The notes under the pieces: generated by a model
What the model was told of the DNA's origin: nothing
The model's input: only the letters and a program-made list of their open reading frames with translations
Databases searched by the model: none
Translations under genes and position numbers: made by a program
Assembly: GCF_009857445.1 (NCBI RefSeq)
Contig: NZ_WWCN01000021.1
Location: 31,922-95,921, forward strand
From: Duganella flavida
GTDB taxonomy: Bacteria; Pseudomonadota; Gammaproteobacteria; Burkholderiales; Burkholderiaceae_D
Direction: 5' to 3'
Length of the DNA stretch: 64,000 nucleotides
Shown here: in pieces, positions 34,321-43,146 of the stretch
How the letters are laid out: every line of letters starts with the position of its first letter
How positions within the stretch are numbered: position 1 is the stretch's first letter

Positions 34321-36011
34321 CCCGTATCGCCACCCGCCCCTGCCCGTTCCGCGAATCCGAAATGCTGCGCCAGAACGGCGTCCATCCTGTGCTGGCACGC
34401 CTGTACGCGTCACGCGGGCTGACCGATCCCAAAGAGCTGTCGAGCGAGCTGGCGGCCATGATTCCGCCATCGGGCCTGCTGCACATCGACGCCGCCGCCG
34501 TGTTCCTGGCCGACGCCATTGCCGCCAACAAGCGCATGGTGATCGTGGCCGACTACGACTGCGACGGCGCCACCGCCTGCGCCGTGGCCCTGCGCGGCCT
34601 GCGTGCGATGGGTGCGAATATCGACTTCATCGTGCCGAACCGCTTCGAGTACGGCTACGGCCTGACACCAGAAATCGTTGAACTGACGGCGCGCGAAAAA
34701 CAGCCGGACATCATCATCACCGTCGATAACGGCATCGCCAGCATCGATGGCGTGGCCGAGGCCAACAAGCGCGGCATCGAAGTGGTGGTGACTGACCACC
34801 ACCTCCCTGCCGATACCCTGCCCGCCGCCCGCGTGATCGTTAATCCGAATCAGCCGGAATGCGGCTTCCCGAGCAAGCACATTGCCGGCGTGGGCGTGAT
34901 GTTCTACGTGCTGCTGGCCCTACGCGCCGAGCTGCGCAAGCGCGGCGCGTATGAAACCCAGCCGCAGCCGAAACTGGACAACCTGCTCGACCTGGTCGCG
35001 CTGGGCACCGTGGCCGACGTGGTGCGGCTCGACGCCAACAATCGCATCCTGGTGGCGCAAGGCCTGAAGCGCATGCGCGCGGGCCGCATGCACGCCGGCG
35101 TGGCGGCGCTGTTCCGCGTGGCCGGACGCGAGCCGCGCAACGCCAATCCCTTCGATCTCGGTTTCGCACTGGGCCCGCGCCTGAATGCGGCCGGCCGGCT
35201 GGAAGACATGTCGCTCGGGATCGAATGCCTGATTACCGACGACGAAGGCCGTGCATGGCAGCTGGCGCAGCAGCTCAACGACATCAATTTGAAACGCCGA
35301 GAAATCGAAGCCGACATGCAGGACACGGCCCTGCTGCACCTGGACGCCTTCGAGCCGGCCGAAAGCAGCACGATTTGCGTATTTGACGAGTCATGGCACC
35401 AGGGCGTGATTGGCATCGTAGCCTCGCGCCTGAAGGAAAAGTTCTACCGCCCGACCATCACCTTCGCGCCCGGCGCGGATGGCTGGATCAAGGGCTCCGG
35501 GCGTTCGATTCCCGGCTTCCACCTGCGCGACGCGCTGGACCTGGTCTACAAAAAAGCGCCGTCGCTGATCGACAAATTCGGCGGCCACGCCATGGCGGCC
35601 GGCCTGACCTTGCGTGCCGAAGCCTTCGATGCGTTCGCCGCAGCATTTGAAGAAGTCGGCCGCTCATGGCTCAGCAAGCAGCAGCTGGAACGCGTCATCG
35701 AAACCGACGGCCCGCTGGAAGACGCCTACTACACCACCGCTTTCATCCAGGAGATGGATGGCCAGGTATGGGGCCAGGGCTTTGCGCCGCCAGTGTTTTG
35801 CGATGAATTCCGCGTGGTGAGCCAGCGTATTTTGAAAGAGCGCCACCTCAAGCTGCTGCTGGAAAAAAACGGCGCCCGCTACGACGCCATCTGGTTCGGC
35901 CATGTCGATTCGCTGGGCGACCGCGCGCGCGTCGCCTTCCGCCTCGACGCCAACGAGTACAACGGCGTCACCAAAGTACAGCTACTGGTGGAGCACGCCG
36001 AACCGGCCTAG
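34317..36011 (+). CDS. recJ: single-stranded-DNA-specific exonuclease RecJ
   Basis: A 564-residue 5'-3' single-strand exonuclease of the DHH phosphoesterase family, acting in recombination and mismatch repair. Metal-binding motifs: DYDCDG (79-84), DNG (137-139), DHH (160-162), then the DHHA1 part with SGRSIPGFHLRDAL and FGGHAMAAG, and the OB-fold region toward the end. Length is normal. The ATG at 34317 overlaps the stop of the gene before it, so both are translated from one message. Confidence 0.96.
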   Translation: MTRIATRPCPFRESEMLRQNGVHPVLARLYASRGLTDPKELSSELAAMIPPSGLLHIDAAAVFLADAIAANKRMVIVADYDCDGATACAVALRGLRAMGANIDFIVPNRFEYGYGLTPEIVELTAREKQPDIIITVDNGIASIDGVAEANKRGIEVVVTDHHLPADTLPAARVIVNPNQPECGFPSKHIAGVGVMFYVLLALRAELRKRGAYETQPQPKLDNLLDLVALGTVADVVRLDANNRILVAQGLKRMRAGRMHAGVAALFRVAGREPRNANPFDLGFALGPRLNAAGRLEDMSLGIECLITDDEGRAWQLAQQLNDINLKRREIEADMQDTALLHLDAFEPAESSTICVFDESWHQGVIGIVASRLKEKFYRPTITFAPGADGWIKGSGRSIPGFHLRDALDLVYKKAPSLIDKFGGHAMAAGLTLRAEAFDAFAAAFEEVGRSWLSKQQLERVIETDGPLEDAYYTTAFIQEMDGQVWGQGFAPPVFCDEFRVVSQRILKERHLKLLLEKNGARYDAIWFGHVDSLGDRARVAFRLDANEYNGVTKVQLLVEHAEPA

Positions 36012-36083
36012 ACATTGCGGGATTTAATATTAGTACAGGTTATGACGCTACTATCAGTAGCGCTAACCGGTAGACTCCCGCCC

Positions 36084-37481
36084 ATGTCCATCATATCGTC
36101 CTTAAGCAATCGAGTTATTCCAGTGCTGCCAGTGACAGAGGTGCGGGAGCAATTAGCTGTTCCCGCCACTGAAGATCCCGCACCCCAGTCAGCGGCGGCC
36201 GCAGTTGGCGGCAGCCTGCAAAGCATGCAGCCGCACTTGCCCAGTCCGCTAATCTGGAAAACCAAATCCAGCGATCCGATCACCTCGCTGATGACGGTCA
36301 ACTATACATCTTCTTCCCTTTTCAATCGTTTTGACGGCTTGGGCGCCGCCGCGCTGCAACGCCTGGGCGGCGATCCCGGCGACTTTTCACAGTCGGTATC
36401 GCGATCAAATGCCGATATAGCGGGCGCTGCGCTAACCACATATCAAATCACGTTGAACGTGACGATGGCCGACAATACCAAGGTAAAAGTCAAACTGGAG
36501 AGCAGCGGCGACAGCCTGGCGCTGCAAATCAGCAGCAACGGCAAACTCAACGTCGCAGAACGCGCCGCCTTGTCCAGACTTGCTGACGGCTTCCAGAAAG
36601 CGATAGACGGCATGGCGGACTCGTCCAAACTCGATTTCAGCGGCTTGCTCCAATACGACCACACCCTGCTCTCATCGATTGACCTGGAGGCGAAATTCCA
36701 GCGCGGCGGCATGGCGGTGCAAACGCAGACCTTTCATGCCGATGATACGGCGCGCTCTTTCCATAGCGAAGGGCAAGACGCCAATGTCAACGTTGCTGTC
36801 GACCTGAGTCAATTGGCCTTTATCGGCAATGCCCAGCAGCGCAAGGCCGGCATCGATGCCTACCTGAAGCAGTTTGACGCAGCAGGCATTCATGGTCATG
36901 CCAACGCCGGGACGCTCGACACTTTCAAGGCCGCGTTCACACAGATGATCGGTGAAGCGCCGGAAACCGTCACTATTTCCAAACGCCCCGTCAATCTGAC
37001 GGCAACCGATCATGCCCTACTGGCAGGACTGCCCGACTTCAGTGCTTCGATGAGCGACACGCCGGTCGCCTCCAATCCGATGCGACAGAATGAAGTGGAC
37101 ACATTTTCATATCAAGTGTCGCAGGACACCAGCTTCAGCGATCACGGCGACGGTAACCGCTCGATCTCGCAGAAACAGCACGCGCATATGGAAGCGAGCT
37201 TCCACGAGCCGCTGTCGGCAGATACGCGGTTGGCGCTGGACAATAGCCGTGAATCGCAAAACTACTACTTCAAGCGCATCAGCGAGGACAGCGTCAGTGA
37301 CACCGAAATCGGCTACAACAATGGCATCTTGGCGCGCGCGTCGAATGAGCAACGTGTCGTTAGCTCGACCCAGATATTGAAGTATGTGATGGGCATGCTG
37401 ACCGAGGAAAAGACGATCCCGGAAGTGTCGGACGTCAAACGCGACCTGCTGAGAGACTATTTATTGCAGTCGCACACCTGA
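36084..37481 (+). CDS. hypothetical protein, unknown
   Basis: A 465-residue protein that I do not recognise. It is polar, with no signal peptide or membrane helix. Visible parts: a low-complexity Ala/Gln/Pro start, a segment with alternating strand pattern (TYQITLNVTMADNTKVKVKL), a helical stretch (VAERAALSRLADGFQKAIDGM) and a charged C-terminus (VSDVKRDLLRDYLLQSHT). Bases 36039-36067 just before the gene form a hairpin (CGCTACT-ATC-AGTAGCG with GTTA/TAAC outside), which argues for the ATG at 36084 rather than 36015 or 36042. No clear ribosome binding site. Its end overlaps the convergent NTF2-like gene by 25 bases. Confidence 0.65.
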   Translation: MSIISSLSNRVIPVLPVTEVREQLAVPATEDPAPQSAAAAVGGSLQSMQPHLPSPLIWKTKSSDPITSLMTVNYTSSSLFNRFDGLGAAALQRLGGDPGDFSQSVSRSNADIAGAALTTYQITLNVTMADNTKVKVKLESSGDSLALQISSNGKLNVAERAALSRLADGFQKAIDGMADSSKLDFSGLLQYDHTLLSSIDLEAKFQRGGMAVQTQTFHADDTARSFHSEGQDANVNVAVDLSQLAFIGNAQQRKAGIDAYLKQFDAAGIHGHANAGTLDTFKAAFTQMIGEAPETVTISKRPVNLTATDHALLAGLPDFSASMSDTPVASNPMRQNEVDTFSYQVSQDTSFSDHGDGNRSISQKQHAHMEASFHEPLSADTRLALDNSRESQNYYFKRISEDSVSDTEIGYNNGILARASNEQRVVSSTQILKYVMGMLTEEKTIPEVSDVKRDLLRDYLLQSHT

Positions 37482-37897
37482 GTACCGCCATCAAAGACGA
37501 TGCGCCAGGACTTGGGCGCTTCCAGCCGCCAGACGGAATTGAAGCGTGCGATCAGCTTGCCATCCGGACCGTAGACCGGGCCGGAAGTCTTGGCCAGCGT
37601 GCCGGAGGCCAGCACCTCCACCTCATCCGGCTCCCACACAAACGGCGCGGCTGGCTTGGCGAAGAACTTTTTCCACTCGTCGGCCACCGCCTGCTTGCCG
37701 CGCAGCGGTTGCGTGCCGCCGCTGAACACCGCCTCGTCCGACAAGAAACTGACGAAAGCTGCATGGTCACGCGCCTTCATGGTGGCGGCAAACGCCCGCT
37801 CCACGTTGGCAACTTCCTCCTGAATTCCCGTGAAAACCGGCGCTGCATGCGCCCCTGCGGCCAGCAATGCGGCCAACGGAAAAGCCATCCATTTCAT
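37457..37897 (-). CDS. exported NTF2/SnoaL-like (DUF4440) protein
   Basis: A 146-residue protein with a signal peptide (MKWMAFPLAALLAAGAHA) followed by a cone-shaped NTF2-like fold: VERAFAATMKARDHAAFVSFLSDEAVF, then GPVYGPDGKLIARFNSVWRLE and WRIVFDGGT. This matches DUF4440-type proteins, which bind small ligands or act as polyketide-like isomerases; no catalytic residues can be assigned. ATG 37897 has GGGAGG upstream; a GTG six bases earlier overlaps that site and is unlikely. Confidence 0.8.
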   Translation of the reverse strand: MKWMAFPLAALLAAGAHAAPVFTGIQEEVANVERAFAATMKARDHAAFVSFLSDEAVFSGGTQPLRGKQAVADEWKKFFAKPAAPFVWEPDEVEVLASGTLAKTSGPVYGPDGKLIARFNSVWRLEAPKSWRIVFDGGTQVCDCNK

Positions 37898-37988
37898 CGC
37901 CACCTCCCTGTTTTAGAGTGAAGAAATACTAACACCATTTGCATTTAATCCGAAAACGGAGTATAAACAATCCATTACTGGAGGACTT

Positions 37989-38423
37989 ATGCTCAATTAC
38001 GCTTACCCCCGCAGCCGCTTCGAACCAACCGTCATGGTGGACCTGAACGCCAAGGCGGAGCGCGAGCGCCTGTCCCAATCCGCCCTCAAGGGCTTTTTCA
38101 AGCTGGCTGCCACCTGGAAGGTACGCGACGAAGACGCACGCCAACTGCTCGGCGGCCTGTCCAACAGCACCTACTACGACTGGAAAAAAAATCCCGCGCG
38201 TACGCTGGAAGTGGACTGCATCACGCGCATTTCCTACCTGCTGGGCATTTACAAGGCGCTGCACATCATCTACGGCGATAAACTCGCCGATGAATGGGTC
38301 AGCCTGCCCAACACCAATCAAATTTTCGAAGGCCGCACGCCGCTGGCCTACATGCTGGGCGGCGGCCTGCTGGCCATGCAGATTGTGCGCCAGTTGCTGG
38401 ACGCTCGCCACGGAGGACTGTAA
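37989..38423 (+). CDS. Xre/MbcA/ParS-type antitoxin (DUF2384)
   Basis: A 144-residue antitoxin of the Xre/MbcA/ParS class. An N-terminal helix-turn-helix-like part (residues 25-75, with LLGGLSNSTYYDWKKNP) binds DNA; the C-terminal DUF2384 toxin-binding part shows YLLGIYKALHIIYGDKLADEWV and NTNQIFEGRTPLAYMLGGGL. ATG 37989 follows GGAGG. It is directly adjacent to the RES toxin gene, with no bases between them, the usual order of antitoxin first. It should repress its own promoter in the 90 bases upstream. Confidence 0.9.
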   Translation: MLNYAYPRSRFEPTVMVDLNAKAERERLSQSALKGFFKLAATWKVRDEDARQLLGGLSNSTYYDWKKNPARTLEVDCITRISYLLGIYKALHIIYGDKLADEWVSLPNTNQIFEGRTPLAYMLGGGLLAMQIVRQLLDARHGGL

Positions 38424-39119
38424 GTGCCGGTCAGCCTTGTTCCCTCCCTGCCATTGACCGCGCTACGCCAGTTCGACACCTGCCGTTTGCTGCCCTCCCG
38501 GTTTGCGGACCTGGAGGACTCGGTGCTGTCGCCACTGGCCGAAAGCGACGACCACCTGCGCGATTTGTTCGATCTCGATAACGCCACCAACGCACGCCTG
38601 CGCACGCAGAACGGCGGCTCGGCCGGCATCAGTGTCGATGAACTGGTGTTCGGCGTGCCGAACTTCCGCATCGTGAACGCCGCCTTTACCTACGCCCGTC
38701 CTGAGGGAAGTCGCTTCAACGACGGCCAGCGCGGTGCATGGTACTGCGCATTCGACGCCGAAACCGCGCTGGCCGAAGTCAGTTTTCACAAAGCCGTGGA
38801 GTACGCGGAAATCAAGCGCTTCGACGACAGCGTGCAGTATCAATGCATGCTGGCTGATTTCACCGCCAGCTTCCATGACCTGCGCGAGCAACCACACTTT
38901 GAAGCCTGCCTCGCACCGGACAGCTACGTCGCTTCGCAAACGCTGGCCGAACGGCTGCTGGACAACGGCTCGCTGGGCCTGATTTACCCGAGTGTGCGGC
39001 ATGCGGGCGGCACCAACCTGGCCTGCTTCCGCCCTGCGCTGGTGGGCAATGTTCGCAAAGGCGCGGTCTATCGGTTAACATGGCAAGGTAACCCTGTACC
39101 GAAGATAGAAATTATTTAA
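38424..39119 (+). CDS. RES-domain toxin
   Basis: A 231-residue toxin with the RES domain (about residues 85-215). RES toxins related to MbcT deplete cellular NAD+ by phosphorolysis or hydrolysis. The three conserved polar residues are in SRFNDGQRGAWYCAF (Arg), TALAEVSFHK (Glu) and YPSVRHAGGTNLACFRP (Ser). The start is GTG at 38424, directly after the antitoxin stop, so translation is coupled. An intact RES toxin with its antitoxin is expected to be functional. Confidence 0.9.
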   Translation: MPVSLVPSLPLTALRQFDTCRLLPSRFADLEDSVLSPLAESDDHLRDLFDLDNATNARLRTQNGGSAGISVDELVFGVPNFRIVNAAFTYARPEGSRFNDGQRGAWYCAFDAETALAEVSFHKAVEYAEIKRFDDSVQYQCMLADFTASFHDLREQPHFEACLAPDSYVASQTLAERLLDNGSLGLIYPSVRHAGGTNLACFRPALVGNVRKGAVYRLTWQGNPVPKIEII

Positions 39120-39121
39120 TC

Positions 39122-39451
39122 ATGCAAACCAAACCAGAAAAAGACCTCGAACTCCGCACCAAAGTAAATCGCGAAACAGCACGCGTGCAGTGGACCGAAA
39201 TGCTGAAGCACTTCGCGCAAGGGAATGTGGTATGGGTCGCCAACTCACTCGACCTGGTCGACGTGGCCGTGCGCATCTCGCACGACGACAAGGCCAATAT
39301 TACTCAATGGATGAACGCCGGCCTGCTGGCCAAAGTCAGCGACCAGCAGGCGCAGGAATGGCTGGAATCGAACGCCCAGCTGTGGGCGTGCGTGGTGAGC
39401 CCGTTCGTACTGGTACAGCAAGAGAAAGCCGTACCAGCAAACGTGCACTAA
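39122..39451 (+). CDS. DUF2288 protein
   Basis: A 109-residue cytoplasmic protein of the DUF2288 family (WTEMLKHFAQGNVVWVANSLDLVDVAVRISHDDKANITQWM is its core). Function unknown. It begins two bases after the RES toxin stop, close enough to be on the toxin-antitoxin message, but the family is not a known part of such systems. The stop abuts the stop of the convergent amylase gene. Confidence 0.85.
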   Translation: MQTKPEKDLELRTKVNRETARVQWTEMLKHFAQGNVVWVANSLDLVDVAVRISHDDKANITQWMNAGLLAKVSDQQAQEWLESNAQLWACVVSPFVLVQQEKAVPANVH

Positions 39452-41305
39452 TCAGAACTTGAAGCTGCCCGCGTCCAGCGTCAGCGTACCGCCGCAAGCC
39501 GGCGTGGTGGCTTCACGATTGCCGCTGGCCGTCGACTGATTGCTCTCCCATACGGTGCTCACGCCGTACTTCATGAACTTGTACTGGATCGCGGTCGATG
39601 GTGGCAACTGGAAGGTGCGCGACCACGGCACGTTGGCGCCGCTGCCTTCAATGTTCAGCTGATTGCTGGCGCCCTGCACCCAGTTGCCCAGTTCCGCTCG
39701 ATTGCCCACCACGTAGACATTCTGGCCGACTACCGTGTTGGCGTTCGCCACGCGGAAGGTCACAGGCACCGTGGTGCAAGAACCACCGCCGCTGCCGCCG
39801 ATCTTCTGGTTGACGTGCAGCGCCACCGCCGGCACCACCGATCCGCCATTGGCCGGAATACTGACCGTGATCACGCCATTGCTGCCGACAGTGACGCTGT
39901 CGCTGGTGCAAGCCGTGCCGGCTGCATTCAGCACACCATGCACCACGTTGCAATATGTCCCTGCCGGCAGTGCCGTTTGCAACGTTGCATTCCATGCCGC
40001 GCCCTCATTGTTAATCGCGACGTAGCCTTTGGCGCCGCGGCCGAAGGCGATCTGGTTGCCGGTACCGTTGGTGAAGTAGTCCACGCCCTGCCCCGAGGTG
40101 GTGGAACGGAAGGCCACCATGCTGGCGATGTCGCTCCAGCGATGGATGAAGTCCCAGTTCTGATTGATCAGCGGATTGCCGCTGGCGTCGAACGGACTGG
40201 CGCTGGGTGGCGCTTGGTCATAGCTGGTGAAGCGGAAGCCAGAATGCAGCTGCGCCGAACCGTATGGCCATGCCAGCATGAAGATGTTGGCGAGGTCGTA
40301 GCGCTTGGTGCCTTGTGTATCATTGGTGGCGCCCGAGACGTAATTGCTGGCCACCAGCGAGCTGCCATTGCGCTCCGTGTCCCAGTTATTGACAAACACC
40401 GTCGCCTTATCGCTCGGCACAAAGCCCCAGGTGCCACCCCAGTTGCCCGGCGTGCCCATAATGGAGCGGATCTGCGACAGGTTAGCGCCATTCTCGTTGC
40501 GGAATACCGCCTTCATCGCAAAGCTGAACTGGAATTCATTCAGCGTGCCGTTGGCGTAGTAGTCCGACCGCACCACGTTGCTGTCAGGGATAACCTCCTG
40601 CGTCACCCACAGCGTTTCGCCGGAAGTGGTTGTGTGCGTGACCCCGTTCAGGATGGCCGTCAGGTCGGAGGCCCACATATGCTTGGCCGCGTCGAAACGG
40701 AAGCCGTCCACACCGAGGTTGATTAACTTGGCCAGGTAGTTCTTGACCTGCCCTTGCACGTAAGCGCCGTCAGTCTTCAGGTCCGGCAGTCCGCTCAGGC
40801 GGCAGTTGACCACATTGGAGCGGTTGCCCGGCGAGCCGTAGTCGCCGCCGGCGATATCGCAGGCCGGGTGGAAGTCGCTGCTACTAAAATACGGATAGGC
40901 CAGCGACGAGGAATTCCACGCCGAGCCATCAGTCGCGGTGCCCGAACCGGCGGCCAGATGGTTGACCACCACGTCCACATACACGCGCACCTTGGCGGCG
41001 TGGCAGGTGCTGACCATCGTCTGGAATTCGACCTCGGTGCCCATATTGCTCTTCAACGAAACGAAGTTCACCGGCTGGTACACGTCCCACCAAGCGCCCA
41101 GACTGGCCGAGGCCTGCGGCGGCGATACCTGCACCGCGCCGTAGCCCTGCGGCCCGAGCCAGTTGGTGCACTCCTTGGCAATGTCGTTCCACTTCCAGCG
41201 GAACATCTGGACCGAGGTGTCGGCCGGGTTGAAGGCGGCATGCGCCGGCGCCAGCGCTGCGGCGCCGAGCACGCTTGCAGCCAGCAAGTGTCTCATGATC
41301 GTCAT
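39452..41305 (-). CDS. secreted alpha-amylase (GH13) with CBM20 starch-binding domain
   Basis: A 617-residue secreted endo-amylase that hydrolyses alpha-1,4-glucan. Signal peptide MRHLLAASVLGAAALAPAHA (start ATG 41305, with GGAGA 9 bases before). The TIM barrel carries VDVVVNHLAAGSG, the nucleophile in VDGFRFDAAKHMW, the acid/base glutamate in WVTQEVIPDS and the third acid in FVNNWDTERNG. In the last motif the usual His is Trp; I believe this occurs in one bacterial amylase subfamily, which I cannot check. After an all-beta domain and a Gly/Ser linker (GGSGGGSC) comes a CBM20 domain (about 520-617, VTFRVANANTVVGQNVYVVGN, WESNQS). Divergent from the arabinanase gene. Confidence 0.94.
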   Translation of the reverse strand: MTIMRHLLAASVLGAAALAPAHAAFNPADTSVQMFRWKWNDIAKECTNWLGPQGYGAVQVSPPQASASLGAWWDVYQPVNFVSLKSNMGTEVEFQTMVSTCHAAKVRVYVDVVVNHLAAGSGTATDGSAWNSSSLAYPYFSSSDFHPACDIAGGDYGSPGNRSNVVNCRLSGLPDLKTDGAYVQGQVKNYLAKLINLGVDGFRFDAAKHMWASDLTAILNGVTHTTTSGETLWVTQEVIPDSNVVRSDYYANGTLNEFQFSFAMKAVFRNENGANLSQIRSIMGTPGNWGGTWGFVPSDKATVFVNNWDTERNGSSLVASNYVSGATNDTQGTKRYDLANIFMLAWPYGSAQLHSGFRFTSYDQAPPSASPFDASGNPLINQNWDFIHRWSDIASMVAFRSTTSGQGVDYFTNGTGNQIAFGRGAKGYVAINNEGAAWNATLQTALPAGTYCNVVHGVLNAAGTACTSDSVTVGSNGVITVSIPANGGSVVPAVALHVNQKIGGSGGGSCTTVPVTFRVANANTVVGQNVYVVGNRAELGNWVQGASNQLNIEGSGANVPWSRTFQLPPSTAIQYKFMKYGVSTVWESNQSTASGNREATTPACGGTLTLDAGSFKF

Positions 41306-41355
41306 GTTGTTGTCTCCATGTAGTTATGTTTTGGGAAATACAGACCCGAACAAAA

Positions 41356-41370
41356 TGTAGCAGAACTACA
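41356..41370. promoter_or_regulatory. inverted repeat in the divergent amylase/arabinanase promoter region
   Basis: TGTAG-N5-CTACA (41356-41370) lies in the 231 bases between the two secreted glycosidase genes; a second imperfect palindrome (GATATACA...TGTATC) lies near 41440-41455. Either could be an operator for joint control. No regulator gene is adjacent, and nothing else in this gap is recognisable. Confidence 0.3.
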
Positions 41371-41536
41371 GTAAACAGCAATCGCGAACACGATATGGAA
41401 CCGCTGCCACAGTAAATGATGTAATCAAAGTACAACAGCGATATACATCTGTGTATCGGGTTTGCGCAAAAAGTCATTGGACGACCGTTGCGCGCGCGGC
41501 GCAGCATCAATTCACACAAACAACAACGGAGACCAT

Positions 41537-42457
41537 ATGTTCAAGCACTTCAAGCAAGGGGTGGTATGCGCTATCGCCCTGCTCGCGCTCTCGGCGCAAG
41601 CCGCCACCTGGACCCTCAGCGGCAGCCTGATTACCCACGATCCCGATATCTACAAGGAAGGCAGTACGTGGTGGATCGTGGAGACCAGTGACACCGGCAT
41701 CGGCGTCAAATACTCGCCCGACGGCCATGCGTGGACGCAGGGCGTCAGCATCTTCGGCAGCGGCCTGTCGTGGTGGAAGCAGTACAACAGCAATGGCAAA
41801 ACTGTGTGGGCGCCGGATGTCCATGTGTGGAACGGCAAGGCGATTTTGTACTACGCGGTGTCCACTTTCGGTTCGCAGAAATCAGCGATCGGTTTGGCGA
41901 CGGCATCCAGCATCGCCACCGGTAACTGGGTCGATCAAGGCGCGGTGCTGACTTCTGCGGCGGGTGGTGATTTCAACGCCATCGATCCGAACTTCTTCGT
42001 CGATAAATCCGGCCAGCCCTGGCTCAGTTATGGCTCGTTCTGGACCGGCATCTACACCACGCGGGTGGATGCCAACACGCTCAAGCCGATCGGCTCGCGC
42101 TACCATCTGGCGGCAGACAGCAGCGGCATCGAGAACTCCTTCATCATGTCGAACGGTTCGTACTACTACCTGTTCGTCTCCAAGGGCACCTGCTGCGCGG
42201 GCGCGAACAGCACCTATCACATCTCGTATGGCCGCTCGACCAGCATGACTGGGCCTTATCTCGACAAGAACGGCGTCGATATGCTGAACGGCGGCGGCAC
42301 CACGCTGGATGCAGGCGGCGGACGCTTTATCGCACCAGGCGGCGAATCGGTCAGTAACGGCGTCATGGCACGCCATGAACTGGATAGCCAGAACAGCTAC
42401 AACGGCGTGTTGTTCATCAACGACCTGACCTTCTCCAACGGCTGGCCGACTTACTGA
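41537..42457 (+). CDS. secreted GH43 endo-arabinanase
   Basis: A 306-residue secreted glycosidase of family 43, five-bladed propeller, expected to cut alpha-1,5-arabinan. Signal peptide MFKHFKQGVVCAIALLALSA, cut near AQA. The three catalytic acids are visible: D35 in HDPDIYK, D150 in NAIDPNFFVD and E199 in GIENSFIM; WAPDVHVWNG is also typical of arabinanases. ATG 41537 follows CGGAGA. Its stop overlaps the start of the next gene (TGATG), so translation of the two is coupled. Confidence 0.9.
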   Translation: MFKHFKQGVVCAIALLALSAQAATWTLSGSLITHDPDIYKEGSTWWIVETSDTGIGVKYSPDGHAWTQGVSIFGSGLSWWKQYNSNGKTVWAPDVHVWNGKAILYYAVSTFGSQKSAIGLATASSIATGNWVDQGAVLTSAAGGDFNAIDPNFFVDKSGQPWLSYGSFWTGIYTTRVDANTLKPIGSRYHLAADSSGIENSFIMSNGSYYYLFVSKGTCCAGANSTYHISYGRSTSMTGPYLDKNGVDMLNGGGTTLDAGGGRFIAPGGESVSNGVMARHELDSQNSYNGVLFINDLTFSNGWPTY

Positions 42458-43146
42458 TGAAGCCTGCACTGGCCGGTGCGGCGGCACTCTTAGTTGCGTT
42501 AATTGCGTTGATTGCGTTGCTGGCTGCACAGCCAGCAACGGCGCCATCACCTGCGCCGGCAGTTGCAGCAACATCGGAAGCGCGCGCGCCGTCGGCTGCG
42601 GCCGCGCGCTTCTTCCGCGAATTGGGCAACGCCGATCCCGGTCCGCAAATCGAGATCGCGCTGACCGACACGCAAGAGCTGATCCCCGACTTCGCGCTGC
42701 GCGAGGTGATGGACCACTACCTGCTGGCTCGCAGCGATGCTGGCCGCCTGCAAGCACTGCGCGAACATCTGCGCCGCACGCTGCCGCCCACCGCATCGCG
42801 CGAAGCCGAGCAGTTGGCGCAAAACTACAGCGACTATCTGGCCGCGCACGGCGCACTGCTGGCAGCGCAGAATTTTCACGACACGCCCGATCTGGGCAGA
42901 CTGGCGGCGTGGCAGCAGCAACAGCGCCAGCTGCGCTTACGCATGCTAGGCGCACGGGTGAACGAAGAATGGTTCGGTGCTGACGACGCCTATCTGACGC
43001 AGGCGCTGGAAGAAGCTGGCCGCAACGCAGACGCTCCATCAGCCAACGACGATGAAGCACGCCACCGCCAGCATATGCAGCAAGTACTGCGCAGCGCTAC
43101 GCGCCAGCCGCCAACTGAAGCGACAGCGCGTTATGGCGCTCAATAA
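42457..43146 (+). CDS. lipase-specific foldase (Lif)-like membrane-anchored chaperone
   Basis: A 229-residue protein with an N-terminal membrane anchor (about residues 4-24), an Ala/Pro-rich linker, and an all-helical region like the lipase chaperone Lif/LifO. The family motif (R-x-x-F-D-Y-x-L-S/T-A) appears in degenerate form as REVMDHYLLARSD; LRRTLPP, LRLRMLGARVNEEWFGADDAYL and a helical tail also match. Lif proteins hold and fold a secreted lipase in the periplasm; here there is no lipase gene nearby, only the coupled GH43 arabinanase. At 229 residues it is shorter than usual Lif (about 340). Last 50 bases overlap the convergent deaminase gene. Confidence 0.75.
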   Translation: MKPALAGAAALLVALIALIALLAAQPATAPSPAPAVAATSEARAPSAAAARFFRELGNADPGPQIEIALTDTQELIPDFALREVMDHYLLARSDAGRLQALREHLRRTLPPTASREAEQLAQNYSDYLAAHGALLAAQNFHDTPDLGRLAAWQQQQRQLRLRMLGARVNEEWFGADDAYLTQALEEAGRNADAPSANDDEARHRQHMQQVLRSATRQPPTEATARYGAQ

